In this document: positions 47,003 through 56,361 of the stretch, piece after piece
Position numbering within the stretch: position 1 is the first letter of the stretch
Layout: each line of letters starts with the position of its first letter
DNA from: Filimonas lacunae
Lineage (GTDB): Bacteria > Bacteroidota > Bacteroidia > Chitinophagales > Chitinophagaceae
Length of the DNA stretch: 64,000 nucleotides
Direction of reading: 5' to 3'
Assembly: GCF_002355595.1 (NCBI RefSeq)
Contig: NZ_AP017422.1
Span: 2,480,001 to 2,544,000, forward strand
The notes under the pieces: model-generated
What the model saw: the letters and a program-made list of their open reading frames with translations, nothing else
Told to the model about the DNA's origin: nothing
Database searches by the model: none
Made by a program: the position numbers and the translations under genes

Positions 47003-48178
47003 ATGAAACAATATTTATATAGTTTACTCACTATGGCAGCGATGCCACTGGCTTTTACCGCCTGCAAAAAAGAGGAGACAATGCAACAGCAGGTATCCAT
47101 TATTACACCAGTGATAAGCAAGCTGAACAGAAGTTTTGCACAGGCAGGCGATACATTGGTTATATATGGAGCCTCACTGATACAGCAGCAGCGGCTTACT
47201 GAAGTGTTTATTAATGACAGACCCTGCACTTTGCTGAAGAGTGTTGCAGACAGTTTGCAAGTATTGGTGCCGGCGCAAACACGGTCTGGCCAGGTAACGG
47301 TTACTATTAGCTATGGTAAACAATTCAGCAGTGCGGAGGGCCCTTCCCTTGATGTGAAGCCTACGCCTGCATTGCTGGGCTTCTGGCCCCGGTATGGCTA
47401 TGCCGGAGAAAGCATTACACTGTATGTGGAAAATTTCAGCATTGCCAATGCCGACAATCATATTTTCCTGGAAGGCTTTCCCGCAACAATTACAGGTGGC
47501 AATGGCAAAGATACCCTGCTGGTAACACTGCCTGCTGCATCTTCCACCGGCGTGTTTTCATGGCGCACCTACCAGGGGCCTTTACAGTACAGTAAAGACA
47601 CTTTCCTGGTACGGCAACCCAGCTATCCGGTTACCAGCGTAGGAGGTTGGTTACAGCAAGATCCCGCTTACACTTACCTGGATACACTCTACAGGGGATA
47701 CCCGGCACTGTCTGGCAGTAACTACGATCTGTATGCACGTATTTATGATAGTGCTTTAAACTACATTAACAGCCCCAATCGCACCTACACTGTTTTTTTA
47801 CCTGCGGATGGTGCGTATTACAGCAAGGGTATTACACTGAGGGATTATATCACTAAAATTAAAAATGCACCTTATAGCTATAATTCGCCCATGGTAGCAG
47901 CTATTTTACCGGATATACAATTGTCGCTGGCAGATATGCACGAAGGAGATTTGTACAACACTGCCTTTACAGAGTTGATGCAATGGTATCCTTATTTTGG
48001 AAGTGATGATAATAAGAACAAGATGCAGGTGACAGAAGAGGATGGACAGAAATATGTAAACCTGGTGGGGATATACGGAGATACAAGGCCACGGGTAAAA
48101 GTGATAAGAGCGCATAAAGTAGGCAATGCCACTATCATCGAAACGGATGGAGATTTAGGATATATTCCTTTTGAATAG
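47003..48178 (+). CDS. TIG plus FAS1-like lipoprotein (module B)
   Basis: A 391-residue lipoprotein (FTAC, cysteine 21). Two TIG-like domains at about 35-120 (ISKLNRSFAQAGDTLVIYGASL) and 122-205 (LLGFWPRYGYAGESITLYVENFS) come before a diverged FAS1-like domain (about 215-385: LQQDPAYTYLDTLYRGYPAL, YTVFLPADGAYYSKGITLRDYI). It joins in one chain domain types that module A carries on separate proteins. It starts 3 nt after the previous stop and ends the operon. Confidence 0.8.
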   Translation: MKQYLYSLLTMAAMPLAFTACKKEETMQQQVSIITPVISKLNRSFAQAGDTLVIYGASLIQQQRLTEVFINDRPCTLLKSVADSLQVLVPAQTRSGQVTVTISYGKQFSSAEGPSLDVKPTPALLGFWPRYGYAGESITLYVENFSIANADNHIFLEGFPATITGGNGKDTLLVTLPAASSTGVFSWRTYQGPLQYSKDTFLVRQPSYPVTSVGGWLQQDPAYTYLDTLYRGYPALSGSNYDLYARIYDSALNYINSPNRTYTVFLPADGAYYSKGITLRDYITKIKNAPYSYNSPMVAAILPDIQLSLADMHEGDLYNTAFTELMQWYPYFGSDDNKNKMQVTEEDGQKYVNLVGIYGDTRPRVKVIRAHKVGNATIIETDGDLGYIPFE

Positions 48179-48202
48179 GCATCTTCAATAGAAGTTTATT
48201 CC

Positions 48203-48234
48203 GGCCCCTTACCTTCTTAAGTAAGGGGCTTTTC
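48203..48234 (+). terminator. Rho-independent terminator of module B
   Basis: Arms GCCCCTTAC and GTAAGGGGC with a T run, 25 nt after the last gene; very like 36394-36424. Confidence 0.85.
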
Positions 48235-48247
48235 ATTTGAGGAATAC

Positions 48248-48820
48248 CTAGCCATGCTGCATTTTGTGGTGAAGACAAACTACTCCCGAGCTAAATACGT
48301 GTGTTTGCAGCAGTGTCATCGACTGCTTTTCTTTCATGTTTTTGAATACAGGAATACCTTCTCCCAACAATACCGGGTTTACAAAAAGCCAACAGGCATC
48401 GATGAGGTTTTCCGCTAAAAGGGCATGTGCTGTAGAAGGACTTCCAAAAAGCAGTATTTCGCCTGTTGTATTCTTCTTTACATCGCGAAGTGCATCCACA
48501 TAGTGCTTTCCAATCACAGTAGTATTCTTCAGTGTGTCCTGGTTCAATGTATTAGACAATACTACTTTATGTACTTCCTTATACCAGGCGGCATGTTCAC
48601 GGTCGTGTTTGGATGCTCCAGGCTTATCTGCCGCTGTTGGCCAGTAGCTTTCCATCATCTCAAAGGTGATTCTTCCATACAATGCCGTATTCGTTTTCGT
48701 GATCCTTTTTGCTCCGAAGTCAAATATTTCCTCATCTACATGAATCCAATCCATTTCACCCTTTGGACCTGCTGCAAAGCCATCGAGTGATGTGTGCATG
48801 AATAATACAATATTTCCCAT
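48248..48820 (-). CDS. Dihydrofolate reductase family protein (RibD C-terminal-like)
   Basis: A 190-residue protein starting MGNIVLFMHTSLDGFAAGPKGEMDWIHVDEE, the standard opening of the RibD_C/DHFR-like family common in Bacteroidota. Later ALYGRITFEMMESYWP and GEILLFGSPSTAHALL (cofactor-binding glycines) complete the fold. It is likely an NADPH-dependent reductase; the true substrate is unknown. It ends close to the module B terminator and stands alone. Confidence 0.9.
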   Translation of the reverse strand: MGNIVLFMHTSLDGFAAGPKGEMDWIHVDEEIFDFGAKRITKTNTALYGRITFEMMESYWPTAADKPGASKHDREHAAWYKEVHKVVLSNTLNQDTLKNTTVIGKHYVDALRDVKKNTTGEILLFGSPSTAHALLAENLIDACWLFVNPVLLGEGIPVFKNMKEKQSMTLLQTHVFSSGVVCLHHKMQHG

Positions 48821-49016
48821 ATCAATTGTTGTTTCTGTTTACTAATACCTATCGTTTGTGGTGTAAATCTCAGATAAATACTGCTAACGGAAACGGGCAA
48901 AACTGACAAATAAAAGGGCGATTACGACCAATACCCGGTAAGGGGGAGCTTGTAACATCTGGCCCTGAATAAAATGAACAATGTGGTATAGTTCTGCTGC
49001 TTTATTTTTAGCTGAT

Positions 49017-49658
49017 ATGAAATCAAACCAAACCAATTGCTTGCACCTACAAAACCAACTGTACAAAAAGGAGACTTATTATGGAAGGGAATAGTGGAAG
49101 ATTTGTTTGCTGACTTTCTGCGTTTCTTTTTTGCAGATGCAGACGATAAATTTGATATAGACAAAGGATTTGAATTCCTGGACAAAGAACTACACGAGAT
49201 AACACCAGCCCATGAACTAAGGCATCCCCGTTTTGTAGACAAATTAGTAAAGCTCTGGTATAAAGACGGCGCTGAAAAATGGCTACTGCTACATGTAGAA
49301 GTGCAAGGCTATGTGGACAATCATTTTCCTGCACGCATGTTCACTTACTTTTACCGGATATATGATAAGTTTCAACAGGAAATTACTTCGCTGGCCATCT
49401 TCACCGATAATGATGATGACTACCATCCGGACAGATACAAAAGAGATTAAAGAAATTACTAAAAATCCTGATCATATGGGAATTTACGAACAGATCTTAG
49501 AGATGGAAAAAGACGAGGTTAAGGCGAAGATTGTTACAAATTTGCTTTGTGATACAGACCATTCCATTCAAACAATAGCCAAGTTGGTAGATGTGCCTGT
49601 TGATTTTGTAATCGAAATCAAAAATGAATTGCCGGCTGGTGCAAGTAATGAATTTTAA
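49017..49658 (+). pseudogene. Rpn-type nuclease with frameshift and core deletion (copy 2)
   Basis: After the ATG at 49017 a one-base shift is needed to reach the conserved frame (NQLLAPTKPTVQKGDLLWKG). That frame runs through the nuclease core (FFADADDKFDIDKGFEFLDKELHEITP, KWLLLHVEVQGYVDN, FTYFYRIYDKF) and stops at 49450. The C-terminal tail resumes in another frame (KEIKEITKNPDHMGIYEQIL, VDVPVDFVIEIKNELP). Compared with copy 1, about 100 codons between YHPDRYK and the EEIK segment are gone, joined near 49436-49444. The 5' flank is homologous to that of copy 3. Confidence 0.85.
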
Positions 49659-49682
49659 AATTTATAGAGTATAATATTTATT

Positions 49683-49711
49683 GCCCTTGTTTAATAGACA
49701 AGGGCTTTTTT
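49683..49711 (+). terminator. Terminator after Rpn copy 2
   Basis: Arms GCCCTTGT and ACAAGGGC followed by six T. Confidence 0.8.
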
Positions 49712-49720
49712 ATTAGCAAA

Positions 49721-49764
49721 GAACTGGGCCAATATGACTTGTTTTTATTATATCTGCCCAGTTC
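49721..49764 (-). terminator. Inverted repeat below the susD-like gene
   Basis: Perfect 9-bp arms GAACTGGGC and GCCCAGTTC with a 26-bp AT-rich loop, 31 nt past the minus-strand susD-like stop. The T run on that strand is short, so termination is probable but not certain. Confidence 0.45.
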
Positions 49765-49794
49765 TATTGCTTTGATCTTTAAAAAGTAGTTCTA

Positions 49795-51354
49795 TTAATA
49801 CCCCGGATTTTGCTTATTAATGCCCCCGGCACCCAGCTGCGGATTATTATCTATCTCCGCTTGCGGAATTGGTAACAATTCATCCCGGTTCACCTGGAAA
49901 TAAGATAAGGGATCACCACCGGTGAAATATCCTTTTTTACGCCAGCGGATAATATCAATATTGCGTACTTCCTCGCAAGCCATTTCCACTGTTTTTTCGT
50001 GCATCAGCGCCTTGGTAACCTGTTCTTTGGTGCCTACAGGGAATTGTGCAGTAGGATATATAGGCATAGTTACATCAGCTCTGTTACGTATTTGGTTCAG
50101 ATAGCCAACAGCGCCGGGTATATTGTTTAACTCATTTTCACATTCTGCCAGCATCAGCAAAACTTCTGCATAACGGAAAATGCGCTGGTTATCACCGCCG
50201 GGATGATAGCTTACATTTTCTTTATATAGGAGCGTGTATTTGCGCCAGCTGATTTTTTTAGTAGCGCCGTTTAATACAGAGGAACTACCGTTTTGCATGG
50301 CATCGGTAAGCGTTTGTGTGTTGTTGTTAATGGCGTCTCCGCTTTGGTATATGCTATATTTAAAACGGGGATCGGTTTTAGCGCTTCCATTTACCGTGCT
50401 TTCATATTCTGCCAGCAGTTTATTGGAAGGGATAAGGTTGCGCCATGCTACGGGATTGTATTCCTGGTTGCGAATAGTGGTTTGTGGAGCAGAAGGACCA
50501 TCGCCCACAGGGTTGCCCCAGTTAAAATCGTTATTGCCTTTATCGGCAAAAGAGGTTTCAAAAACACTTTCGCTGTTATATTCTGTTTCTTCTTCAAAGT
50601 TGTCCAGGTAGCGGTTGGTGAGCGAGTAACCGTCTGCACCGCTGGTAGGTATTTTCAGCAATGCGGTTCTGGCACCGGTGTAATCTCCTCTTTGCATCAG
50701 CACGCGGCCCAGTAAAAAGTTAGCGGCTGCATTGGTAGCGCGACCTTTATCTGTATTGGTTTTAGTGGGCAACACGGTAGCGGCATCCTGCAGGTCTTTG
50801 ATGATTAATGCATATACGTCATCTTCAGACGACCGGGGTTTATAACCATTGGAGTTAGCAACCGTATTCGTGTATATAGGTACCGGTCCCCACATGGTCA
50901 CCAACTCGTTATAAGCCCAGGCGCGTAAGAATTTGGCCTCACCTACACAGCGATCGCGTAAGGTGGTATTGTCTGTTACTTTAGGACTGTTTTCAATAAC
51001 AGCATTGGCCCGATGAATCATAGTATAAGCGCCGTTCCATACAGCATTCATTACAGAGTTGGTAGGGTCTGTTGCTCCTGTCAGTATTTGTCCCCTGGGG
51101 GCTTCGAGCTGGCCACCACCGGTAGCTACATCATCACTGCGCAAATCGTGCACAAAAAACCATTCACGGGCTACCAGCGAGTTGCCATGCATGGCGGCGT
51201 AAATAGCATTGGTGCCGGATTGTAATTCGGCAGCTGTTTTATAGTATTGATTAACTGGAACAGTATTCGGATCTGATTTGTCAAGGTTTTTACTACAGGC
51301 ACTTACCAGTAAACAGGAAGCAGCCAGGCTTTTCAATATATATCTGTTGAACAT
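49795..51354 (-). CDS. SusD/RagB nutrient-binding lipoprotein
   Basis: A 519-residue lipoprotein (VSAC, cysteine 20). The SusD-like N-terminal part (TAAELQSGTNAIYAAMHGNSLVAREWFFVHDLRSDDVATGG) and the C-terminal SusD domain (FRYAEVLLMLAECENELNNIPGAVGYLNQIRNRADV, then EVRNIDIIRWRKKGYF and LLPIPQAEIDNNP) are complete. It caps the SusC channel on the outer membrane. It follows the susC-like gene by 28 nt. No hydrolase or regulator is next to the pair, so the glycan or peptide substrate cannot be guessed. Confidence 0.95.
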   Translation of the reverse strand: MFNRYILKSLAASCLLVSACSKNLDKSDPNTVPVNQYYKTAAELQSGTNAIYAAMHGNSLVAREWFFVHDLRSDDVATGGGQLEAPRGQILTGATDPTNSVMNAVWNGAYTMIHRANAVIENSPKVTDNTTLRDRCVGEAKFLRAWAYNELVTMWGPVPIYTNTVANSNGYKPRSSEDDVYALIIKDLQDAATVLPTKTNTDKGRATNAAANFLLGRVLMQRGDYTGARTALLKIPTSGADGYSLTNRYLDNFEEETEYNSESVFETSFADKGNNDFNWGNPVGDGPSAPQTTIRNQEYNPVAWRNLIPSNKLLAEYESTVNGSAKTDPRFKYSIYQSGDAINNNTQTLTDAMQNGSSSVLNGATKKISWRKYTLLYKENVSYHPGGDNQRIFRYAEVLLMLAECENELNNIPGAVGYLNQIRNRADVTMPIYPTAQFPVGTKEQVTKALMHEKTVEMACEEVRNIDIIRWRKKGYFTGGDPLSYFQVNRDELLPIPQAEIDNNPQLGAGGINKQNPGY

Positions 51355-51382
51355 AAATATCTTTTTAAGTATTCACAAAACA

Positions 51383-54300
51383 TTAAAATCCTACCTGCAC
51401 ACCTAACTGGAAGGATCTTGCAGAAGGGTATTGTCCATAATCAATGCCGTTGGTTAAGGTGTTTCTTCTGGAACCTATTTCGGGGTCCCAGCCTTTGTAA
51501 CCGGTAAAGGTGAACAGGTTTTGAGAAGATACATATACTCTGAAACGGGTGATAGTATTCTTAGTAAGCGATTGTAAAGCAGATTCCGGAAGTGTATAAC
51601 CAATCATGAGGTTTTTAACACGCAGGAAAGAACCGTTTTCTATCCACCGGGTACTTACCCGTGAATTGCCATTCGGATCACCATTCACAGCCCGTGGTAT
51701 GTCGGTACGCGTATTAGTAGGCGTCCACGCATTCAGTACATTGGTGCCGGAGTTAAACAGCCTCACCATGCCTTCTACAATCACTCTTTCGGCATTGAAT
51801 ATTTTATTGCCCTGTACGCCTTGAAAAAATACACCTGCATCAAAGTTTTTATAAGAAGCGGTATAGTTCAGTGAATATGAGAATTTAGGCAGATAGCTAC
51901 CGATAAAGGTTCTGTCCTCCGAAGTAATTTTACCATCTGGCTTTAAATCTTTAAACCGGATATCACCTGCGGAAGTGGCTCCGGCTACCTGAACGGCAGC
52001 TTTGGTTACCTCTTCTGCATTTTGAAATATACCATCTGTTACATAGCCATAAAATGATTGTATAGGCTGGCCTACCACTGTGTTGGTAATATCGCCATTG
52101 CCAAAGTCGGCATCAGCACCGCCGGTGAAAGAAGCGTTTTCCGTGTTCAGTTTTAGCACCTTATTCCTATAGGCGCTAACCAGTCCGCTGATATCCCATT
52201 TAAAAGCACCTTGTGTTTTATGGTAACCCAGCTGTACTTCAAATCCATTGTTTTGCATGCTGGCAACGTTGATAGGGGGCAGGTTGTCTGTAGCTGTTCC
52301 ATAGCCAAAAGAAGGCGGTAAAGGCACTTTGATAATCAGGTTGTCTGTTTTTCTTCTGAAGTATTCTGCAGTAAGGGTTACCCTATTGCCGAATAATCCT
52401 AAGTCTACACCAAAGTTCAGCTGCTTGGTTACTTCCCATTCCAGGTCGGGGTTGGCCTGCCTGTTATAAAAGCTGCCATTAGGGCCGCTGATGGTGCCGT
52501 TGAAAGGATAATCTGTCTGATTGCCTTGTACAGGAAGCTGGTAAGGATAGTTGCCCAATACTGTACCGTTAATGCCGGTAAGGCCATAGCCTGCTCTTAT
52601 TTTCAATTCTGATATTTCAGGTATACCGTTTAGGAACGATTCTTTGTCCAGCTTCCAGCCGATAGATGCCGCAGGGAAGTTTTTATACTTATGACCCGGT
52701 GCAAAAACCGACAAGCCATCCCGGCGCATACTGGCACTGAGCATGTATTTGCCGGCGAAGTCGTAAGTTAAACGACCTACATAAGAGAGTATGAAGTTCT
52801 CTTCCAGGCGACTGTTAGCAGCTATATTGCTTGCACCATTCAGGGTTTTTACATTATTGTTATTCTGGTTGCCGGAAGCAGTTTCGTCGATATAACTTTG
52901 TCCCTGCTGTTCATATACAGCAGTTACATTCACATGATGTTCGTGAAAGAGCTTGTCAAAAGTCAGCTGCTGGGTAAAAAGCTGTGTAGTATATAGCTGA
53001 CGTTCGTTGGTGATTTTAGCAGTAGGCGTGGTGCCTGTTCCTCCATCGTCGAATATCGGTATATATTGCTGCTGGTATAAATTGGAATAATCTACACCGT
53101 AAGTAGAACGTGCCTTTAGCCAGGGCGTCAGGTTGATATCCAGGTAAGCAGTACCCAGTATTTTCAGTGTTTTGCGTGTATTATAGCCCACCAGTGCACC
53201 TTCTACCGGGTTAGTGGGATCGGATGCATCAAAGCTGCTGTTAGGGCCACGGAAGCCGCCTGGCAGCGTAGGATCGTAAACGGGCAAATAAGGCTGCATG
53301 CGCACCACGTTGGTTAAAGGAGAGCGGTTGCCGCCAGTGCCTTCATACTTCTGTTTGTTTACAGAGAGGTACAGGTTTTCTCCAAAGGTGAACACCTTAC
53401 TCAGCTTATGTTCTGAGTTGACACGGAAGTTACCCCTTTCAAAGCCCAGTCCCTGTGCAATACCATCCTGTTTAAAATAACCGGAAGAGGTATAAAAGCG
53501 CGACTTATCTGTACCGCCGCTTAAGGATAAATTATGCTGGGTGATCAAGGCGTTTCTTACAAAGTATTCATCCTGCCAGTCTGTATTCGTTTGCGCATAG
53601 GTTTGTGTAGCGCCGCTGTAAATAGGCGAATTAAAATTAGCGGGTTGCAAACGTGGAATACTATTGTAACCATCTTCACCCAATAATGCCTTGGCATATT
53701 GCTGGTATTGCTGGGTATTTAACAGGTCAATCTTCTTCCAGGGGCTTTGTATGCCTACATAAGAGTCGAGATTTACCTGTAGCTTACCATCTCTTTTACC
53801 TTTTTTAGTGGTGATCATAATCACCCCGTTAGTGGCCCTGGAGCCATAGATTGCTGCTGCGCTGGCGTCTTTCAACACTTCTATGGACTCTACATCTTTT
53901 GCATCAAAGTAAGTCATATTGGCGGAAGGGAACCCATCTATTACATATAAAGGATCTGTAGCGTATCCAATAGAACTGATACCCCTGATGGCGATAATAG
54001 GAGCATCGCCCGGCGATCCGTTATTGGTAACGTTTAAGCCGGTTACACGGCCCTGTAAAGCCTGATCTACGCCGGCTACAGGAAGTTCACCCAATGTTTT
54101 ACCACTCACGGAAGATACGGCACCAGTTAATGTGCTTCTTCTTTGAGAACCGTAACCTACCACCACTATATCATTAAGATTGGTTACGTCGGCTTGTAAG
54201 CGGATAGTGATGTTTGTTTCTGTTCCTACTGTTACGGTAACTTTTTTATATCCCACAATAGAAAATTCCAGCACATCGCCGGTGGCTGCTGTAATGGAAA

Positions 54301-54520
54301 AGCTACCTGTTTGGTTGGTAGTGGTGCCCTTATTACTGCCTTTGATCAATACAGAAACGCCGGACAGTGGTTCGCCTGTTTCAGTAATGACTTTGCCGGT
54401 AATAACAGCAGGGGGGTGAGCGTAAGTGGCGAGGCATAAACAATGTGCAACAAGCAACAGGAGCAGTTTTATACGCATAAAACAGCCTGGCAACCCTTTG
54501 GGGGCTGTGTTTTTTTTCAT
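51383..54520 (-). CDS. SusC/RagA TonB-linked outer-membrane transporter
   Basis: A 1045-residue receptor: signal peptide ending near TYAH, CarboxypepD_reg domain (about 38-110, ITGKVITETGEPLSGVSVLIKGSNKGTT), plug (about 118-230, VVVGYGSQRRSTLTGAVSSVSG, LQGRVTGLNVTNN, VLKDASAAAIYGSRATNGVI) and barrel ending FQLGVQVGF. The YGSR(A)NGV plug motif is that of true SusC proteins, unlike the receptors of modules A and B. No STN domain, so control must come from elsewhere; a LacI-like palindrome lies 160 bp upstream. Confidence 0.96.
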   Translation of the reverse strand: MKKNTAPKGLPGCFMRIKLLLLLVAHCLCLATYAHPPAVITGKVITETGEPLSGVSVLIKGSNKGTTTNQTGSFSITAATGDVLEFSIVGYKKVTVTVGTETNITIRLQADVTNLNDIVVVGYGSQRRSTLTGAVSSVSGKTLGELPVAGVDQALQGRVTGLNVTNNGSPGDAPIIAIRGISSIGYATDPLYVIDGFPSANMTYFDAKDVESIEVLKDASAAAIYGSRATNGVIMITTKKGKRDGKLQVNLDSYVGIQSPWKKIDLLNTQQYQQYAKALLGEDGYNSIPRLQPANFNSPIYSGATQTYAQTNTDWQDEYFVRNALITQHNLSLSGGTDKSRFYTSSGYFKQDGIAQGLGFERGNFRVNSEHKLSKVFTFGENLYLSVNKQKYEGTGGNRSPLTNVVRMQPYLPVYDPTLPGGFRGPNSSFDASDPTNPVEGALVGYNTRKTLKILGTAYLDINLTPWLKARSTYGVDYSNLYQQQYIPIFDDGGTGTTPTAKITNERQLYTTQLFTQQLTFDKLFHEHHVNVTAVYEQQGQSYIDETASGNQNNNNVKTLNGASNIAANSRLEENFILSYVGRLTYDFAGKYMLSASMRRDGLSVFAPGHKYKNFPAASIGWKLDKESFLNGIPEISELKIRAGYGLTGINGTVLGNYPYQLPVQGNQTDYPFNGTISGPNGSFYNRQANPDLEWEVTKQLNFGVDLGLFGNRVTLTAEYFRRKTDNLIIKVPLPPSFGYGTATDNLPPINVASMQNNGFEVQLGYHKTQGAFKWDISGLVSAYRNKVLKLNTENASFTGGADADFGNGDITNTVVGQPIQSFYGYVTDGIFQNAEEVTKAAVQVAGATSAGDIRFKDLKPDGKITSEDRTFIGSYLPKFSYSLNYTASYKNFDAGVFFQGVQGNKIFNAERVIVEGMVRLFNSGTNVLNAWTPTNTRTDIPRAVNGDPNGNSRVSTRWIENGSFLRVKNLMIGYTLPESALQSLTKNTITRFRVYVSSQNLFTFTGYKGWDPEIGSRRNTLTNGIDYGQYPSARSFQLGVQVGF

Positions 54521-54680
54521 AATGTGCTAGTTTTCGTTATGTAAGCAATTTTTTGAAATCGATGCTCTTCCGGCCGTCAGGTGGGGACATATGGAAGGTT
54601 CAAGCAATGGCTACTGGTGTTAATTTTAATGATAGAATACTACTCTTTGCAGAATAGATAATAAAAATAGGTATAAATTT

Positions 54681-54692
54681 GCAATCGATTGC
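54681..54692. promoter_or_regulatory. Palindrome GCAATCGATTGC, LacI-type operator candidate
   Basis: A perfect 12-bp palindrome with a central CG, the form of LacI/GalR operators, in the 229-bp gap between the susC-like gene and the oxidoreductase. No lacI-type gene is in the window. Confidence 0.4.
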
Positions 54693-54749
54693 GTTCGGTT
54701 AAGAAAAAAAAATAAATAGCTAAAAATATACATAAAAATGAGCAGAATG

Positions 54750-55418
54750 TTATTGTTCAAACACTACTGCATCGGGGCTGGCGCCCAGGCTGGTTAATAT
54801 ATGAGTAAGGTCCGTTACCATTTTATCAGGGCCGCAAATGTAAAATGGTTTAGAGAAATCAGTAATATATTTTGTAATAAATTCCTGATTAATAGGGCCG
54901 TGTAAGTAGTTGGGGTGTTGTTCGCGTGTAAGAGTATATATAACATTATTTTCCAGCATAGTGTCCAGTTCATTATGATATATAATATCACTCAGTGTTT
55001 TGTTGGAGAAAAATAATTTATTATCCGCCAGGACATTTTGATGGTGTAACTGTCGCAGTATAGCTACAAAAGGAGTAATACCTGCGCCGCCTGCCAGAAA
55101 GTAACCTGGCTCTTTATAGGCAATGGCGCCCCATATATCCCGGATAATTAATTCATCTCCCGGCTTTAACTGATACAGTTCTTTGGTAACCCCGTTATGA
55201 TCATGATAGGATTTGATCGTAAACTCCAGGTAAGGCCATTCGTTCAGGCTGGTAAATGTGAATGGTCGTTTTTCTTCGGTCCAGCCTTCTTTATTAATAG
55301 ATACTTCGGTGGCTTGTCCGGGTATAAACTGATAACCGCTAGGTTTTTCTATGCGATATACTCTTACATCGTGTGTGATGTTGTGTACGGTTAGTATTCT
55401 TACGGTGTGTTGTTTCAT
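54750..55418 (-). CDS. FAD-dependent ferredoxin/flavodoxin reductase-like oxidoreductase
   Basis: A 222-residue protein of the ferredoxin-NADP reductase superfamily. FAD site RPFTFTS at 51-57, NAD(P) site GGAGITPF at 110-117 and CGPDKMV near 194. There is no plant-type ferredoxin domain at the end, so it must pass electrons to a separate partner. It lies downstream of the araC-like gene on the same strand (74-bp gap) and may belong to the same response. Confidence 0.9.
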   Translation of the reverse strand: MKQHTVRILTVHNITHDVRVYRIEKPSGYQFIPGQATEVSINKEGWTEEKRPFTFTSLNEWPYLEFTIKSYHDHNGVTKELYQLKPGDELIIRDIWGAIAYKEPGYFLAGGAGITPFVAILRQLHHQNVLADNKLFFSNKTLSDIIYHNELDTMLENNVIYTLTREQHPNYLHGPINQEFITKYITDFSKPFYICGPDKMVTDLTHILTSLGASPDAVVFEQ

Positions 55419-55492
55419 ACATTAAATGTAACCATTTCAGGGTAAACAAGCTATCTCTAATTATTGCTAACGCATCGAGGTTGGATAGCTCT

Positions 55493-56299
55493 TTAAGCCG
55501 ATAATAAATCGGTAGGCGCATAACCAAATTGTTTTTTGAATGCATAAGAAAAATGAGAAAGGTTTTCAAAGCCTACTTCATAGCAAACATCAATAGGTTT
55601 TTTCTTTTTTTCCGCAAACTGGTAATGTGCCAGATCCAGTCGTTTTTTAGTCAGCCAGCGTTGAGGCGTTATCTCAAATATCTTTTTGAAATCTCTTTTA
55701 AACGTTGTCAGACTTCTGCCTGTTAAATAACTAAACTTCTCCAACGGCATATTAAACATAAAGTTTTTCTCCATGTAATCTGCCAGGTCTATTTTGCCAG
55801 GTTCTTCAAAGTTGGCCAACACATGGTCTATTTCGGGATCTATAGTACGAAGTATGGTAACAGCTTCTGTAATTTTCAGATGTGCAATATCCTTAGGTAT
55901 ATTGTTCATGTTGAAATAAGGAATCAGCGAGCTTAGGCAACTTTCCAGCAAAGGATGATTACTATAATGTTTTATGGAAGGGATATATCCTGTTACTGGT
56001 TTAATAAGTAGCTGGTCGTAAAATTTTCTGAGCCGTTCTGTTGTCAGGTGCATGACAACGGTTTGATGTGGCAACCCATCTTTCGGGTAATTGATAATGG
56101 TAGCCAGCTGGTTTCTCGGAATTAAAAAGATATCTCCTTTTTTAAAGAAGTAGGTTGCTTCAGGCCGCACAATTTTAGTCTCCCCGGAAATAAACCAGAT
56201 AAGCATGTGATGTTCAAAAAGAATATCGGATTTAAAAAACTGGTCCTGGTAGCAGGAAAGCTTGATGTCGTCTGTGATATATTTGGCTTGATATTCCAT
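55493..56299 (-). CDS. AraC-family transcription regulator
   Basis: A 268-residue regulator with an N-terminal cupin-like effector domain (about 10-150, FLIPRNQLATII) and a C-terminal double helix-turn-helix (about 168-266: FNMPLEKFSYLTGRSLTTFKRDFKKIFEITPQRWLTKKRL, then PIDVCYEVGFENLSHFSYAFKKQFGYAPTDL). It lies 62 bp downstream of the SDR gene on the same strand. The SDR promoter carries two 15-bp direct repeats placed as AraC activator sites usually are, so that gene is the likely target. Confidence 0.93.
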   Translation of the reverse strand: MEYQAKYITDDIKLSCYQDQFFKSDILFEHHMLIWFISGETKIVRPEATYFFKKGDIFLIPRNQLATIINYPKDGLPHQTVVMHLTTERLRKFYDQLLIKPVTGYIPSIKHYSNHPLLESCLSSLIPYFNMNNIPKDIAHLKITEAVTILRTIDPEIDHVLANFEEPGKIDLADYMEKNFMFNMPLEKFSYLTGRSLTTFKRDFKKIFEITPQRWLTKKRLDLAHYQFAEKKKKPIDVCYEVGFENLSHFSYAFKKQFGYAPTDLLSA

Positions 56300-56361
56300 T
56301 GTAATACAGTTGCGTTTGCAAATTACATAATGCTAAAATTTATTTCCGGGGAAGCGCTGTG

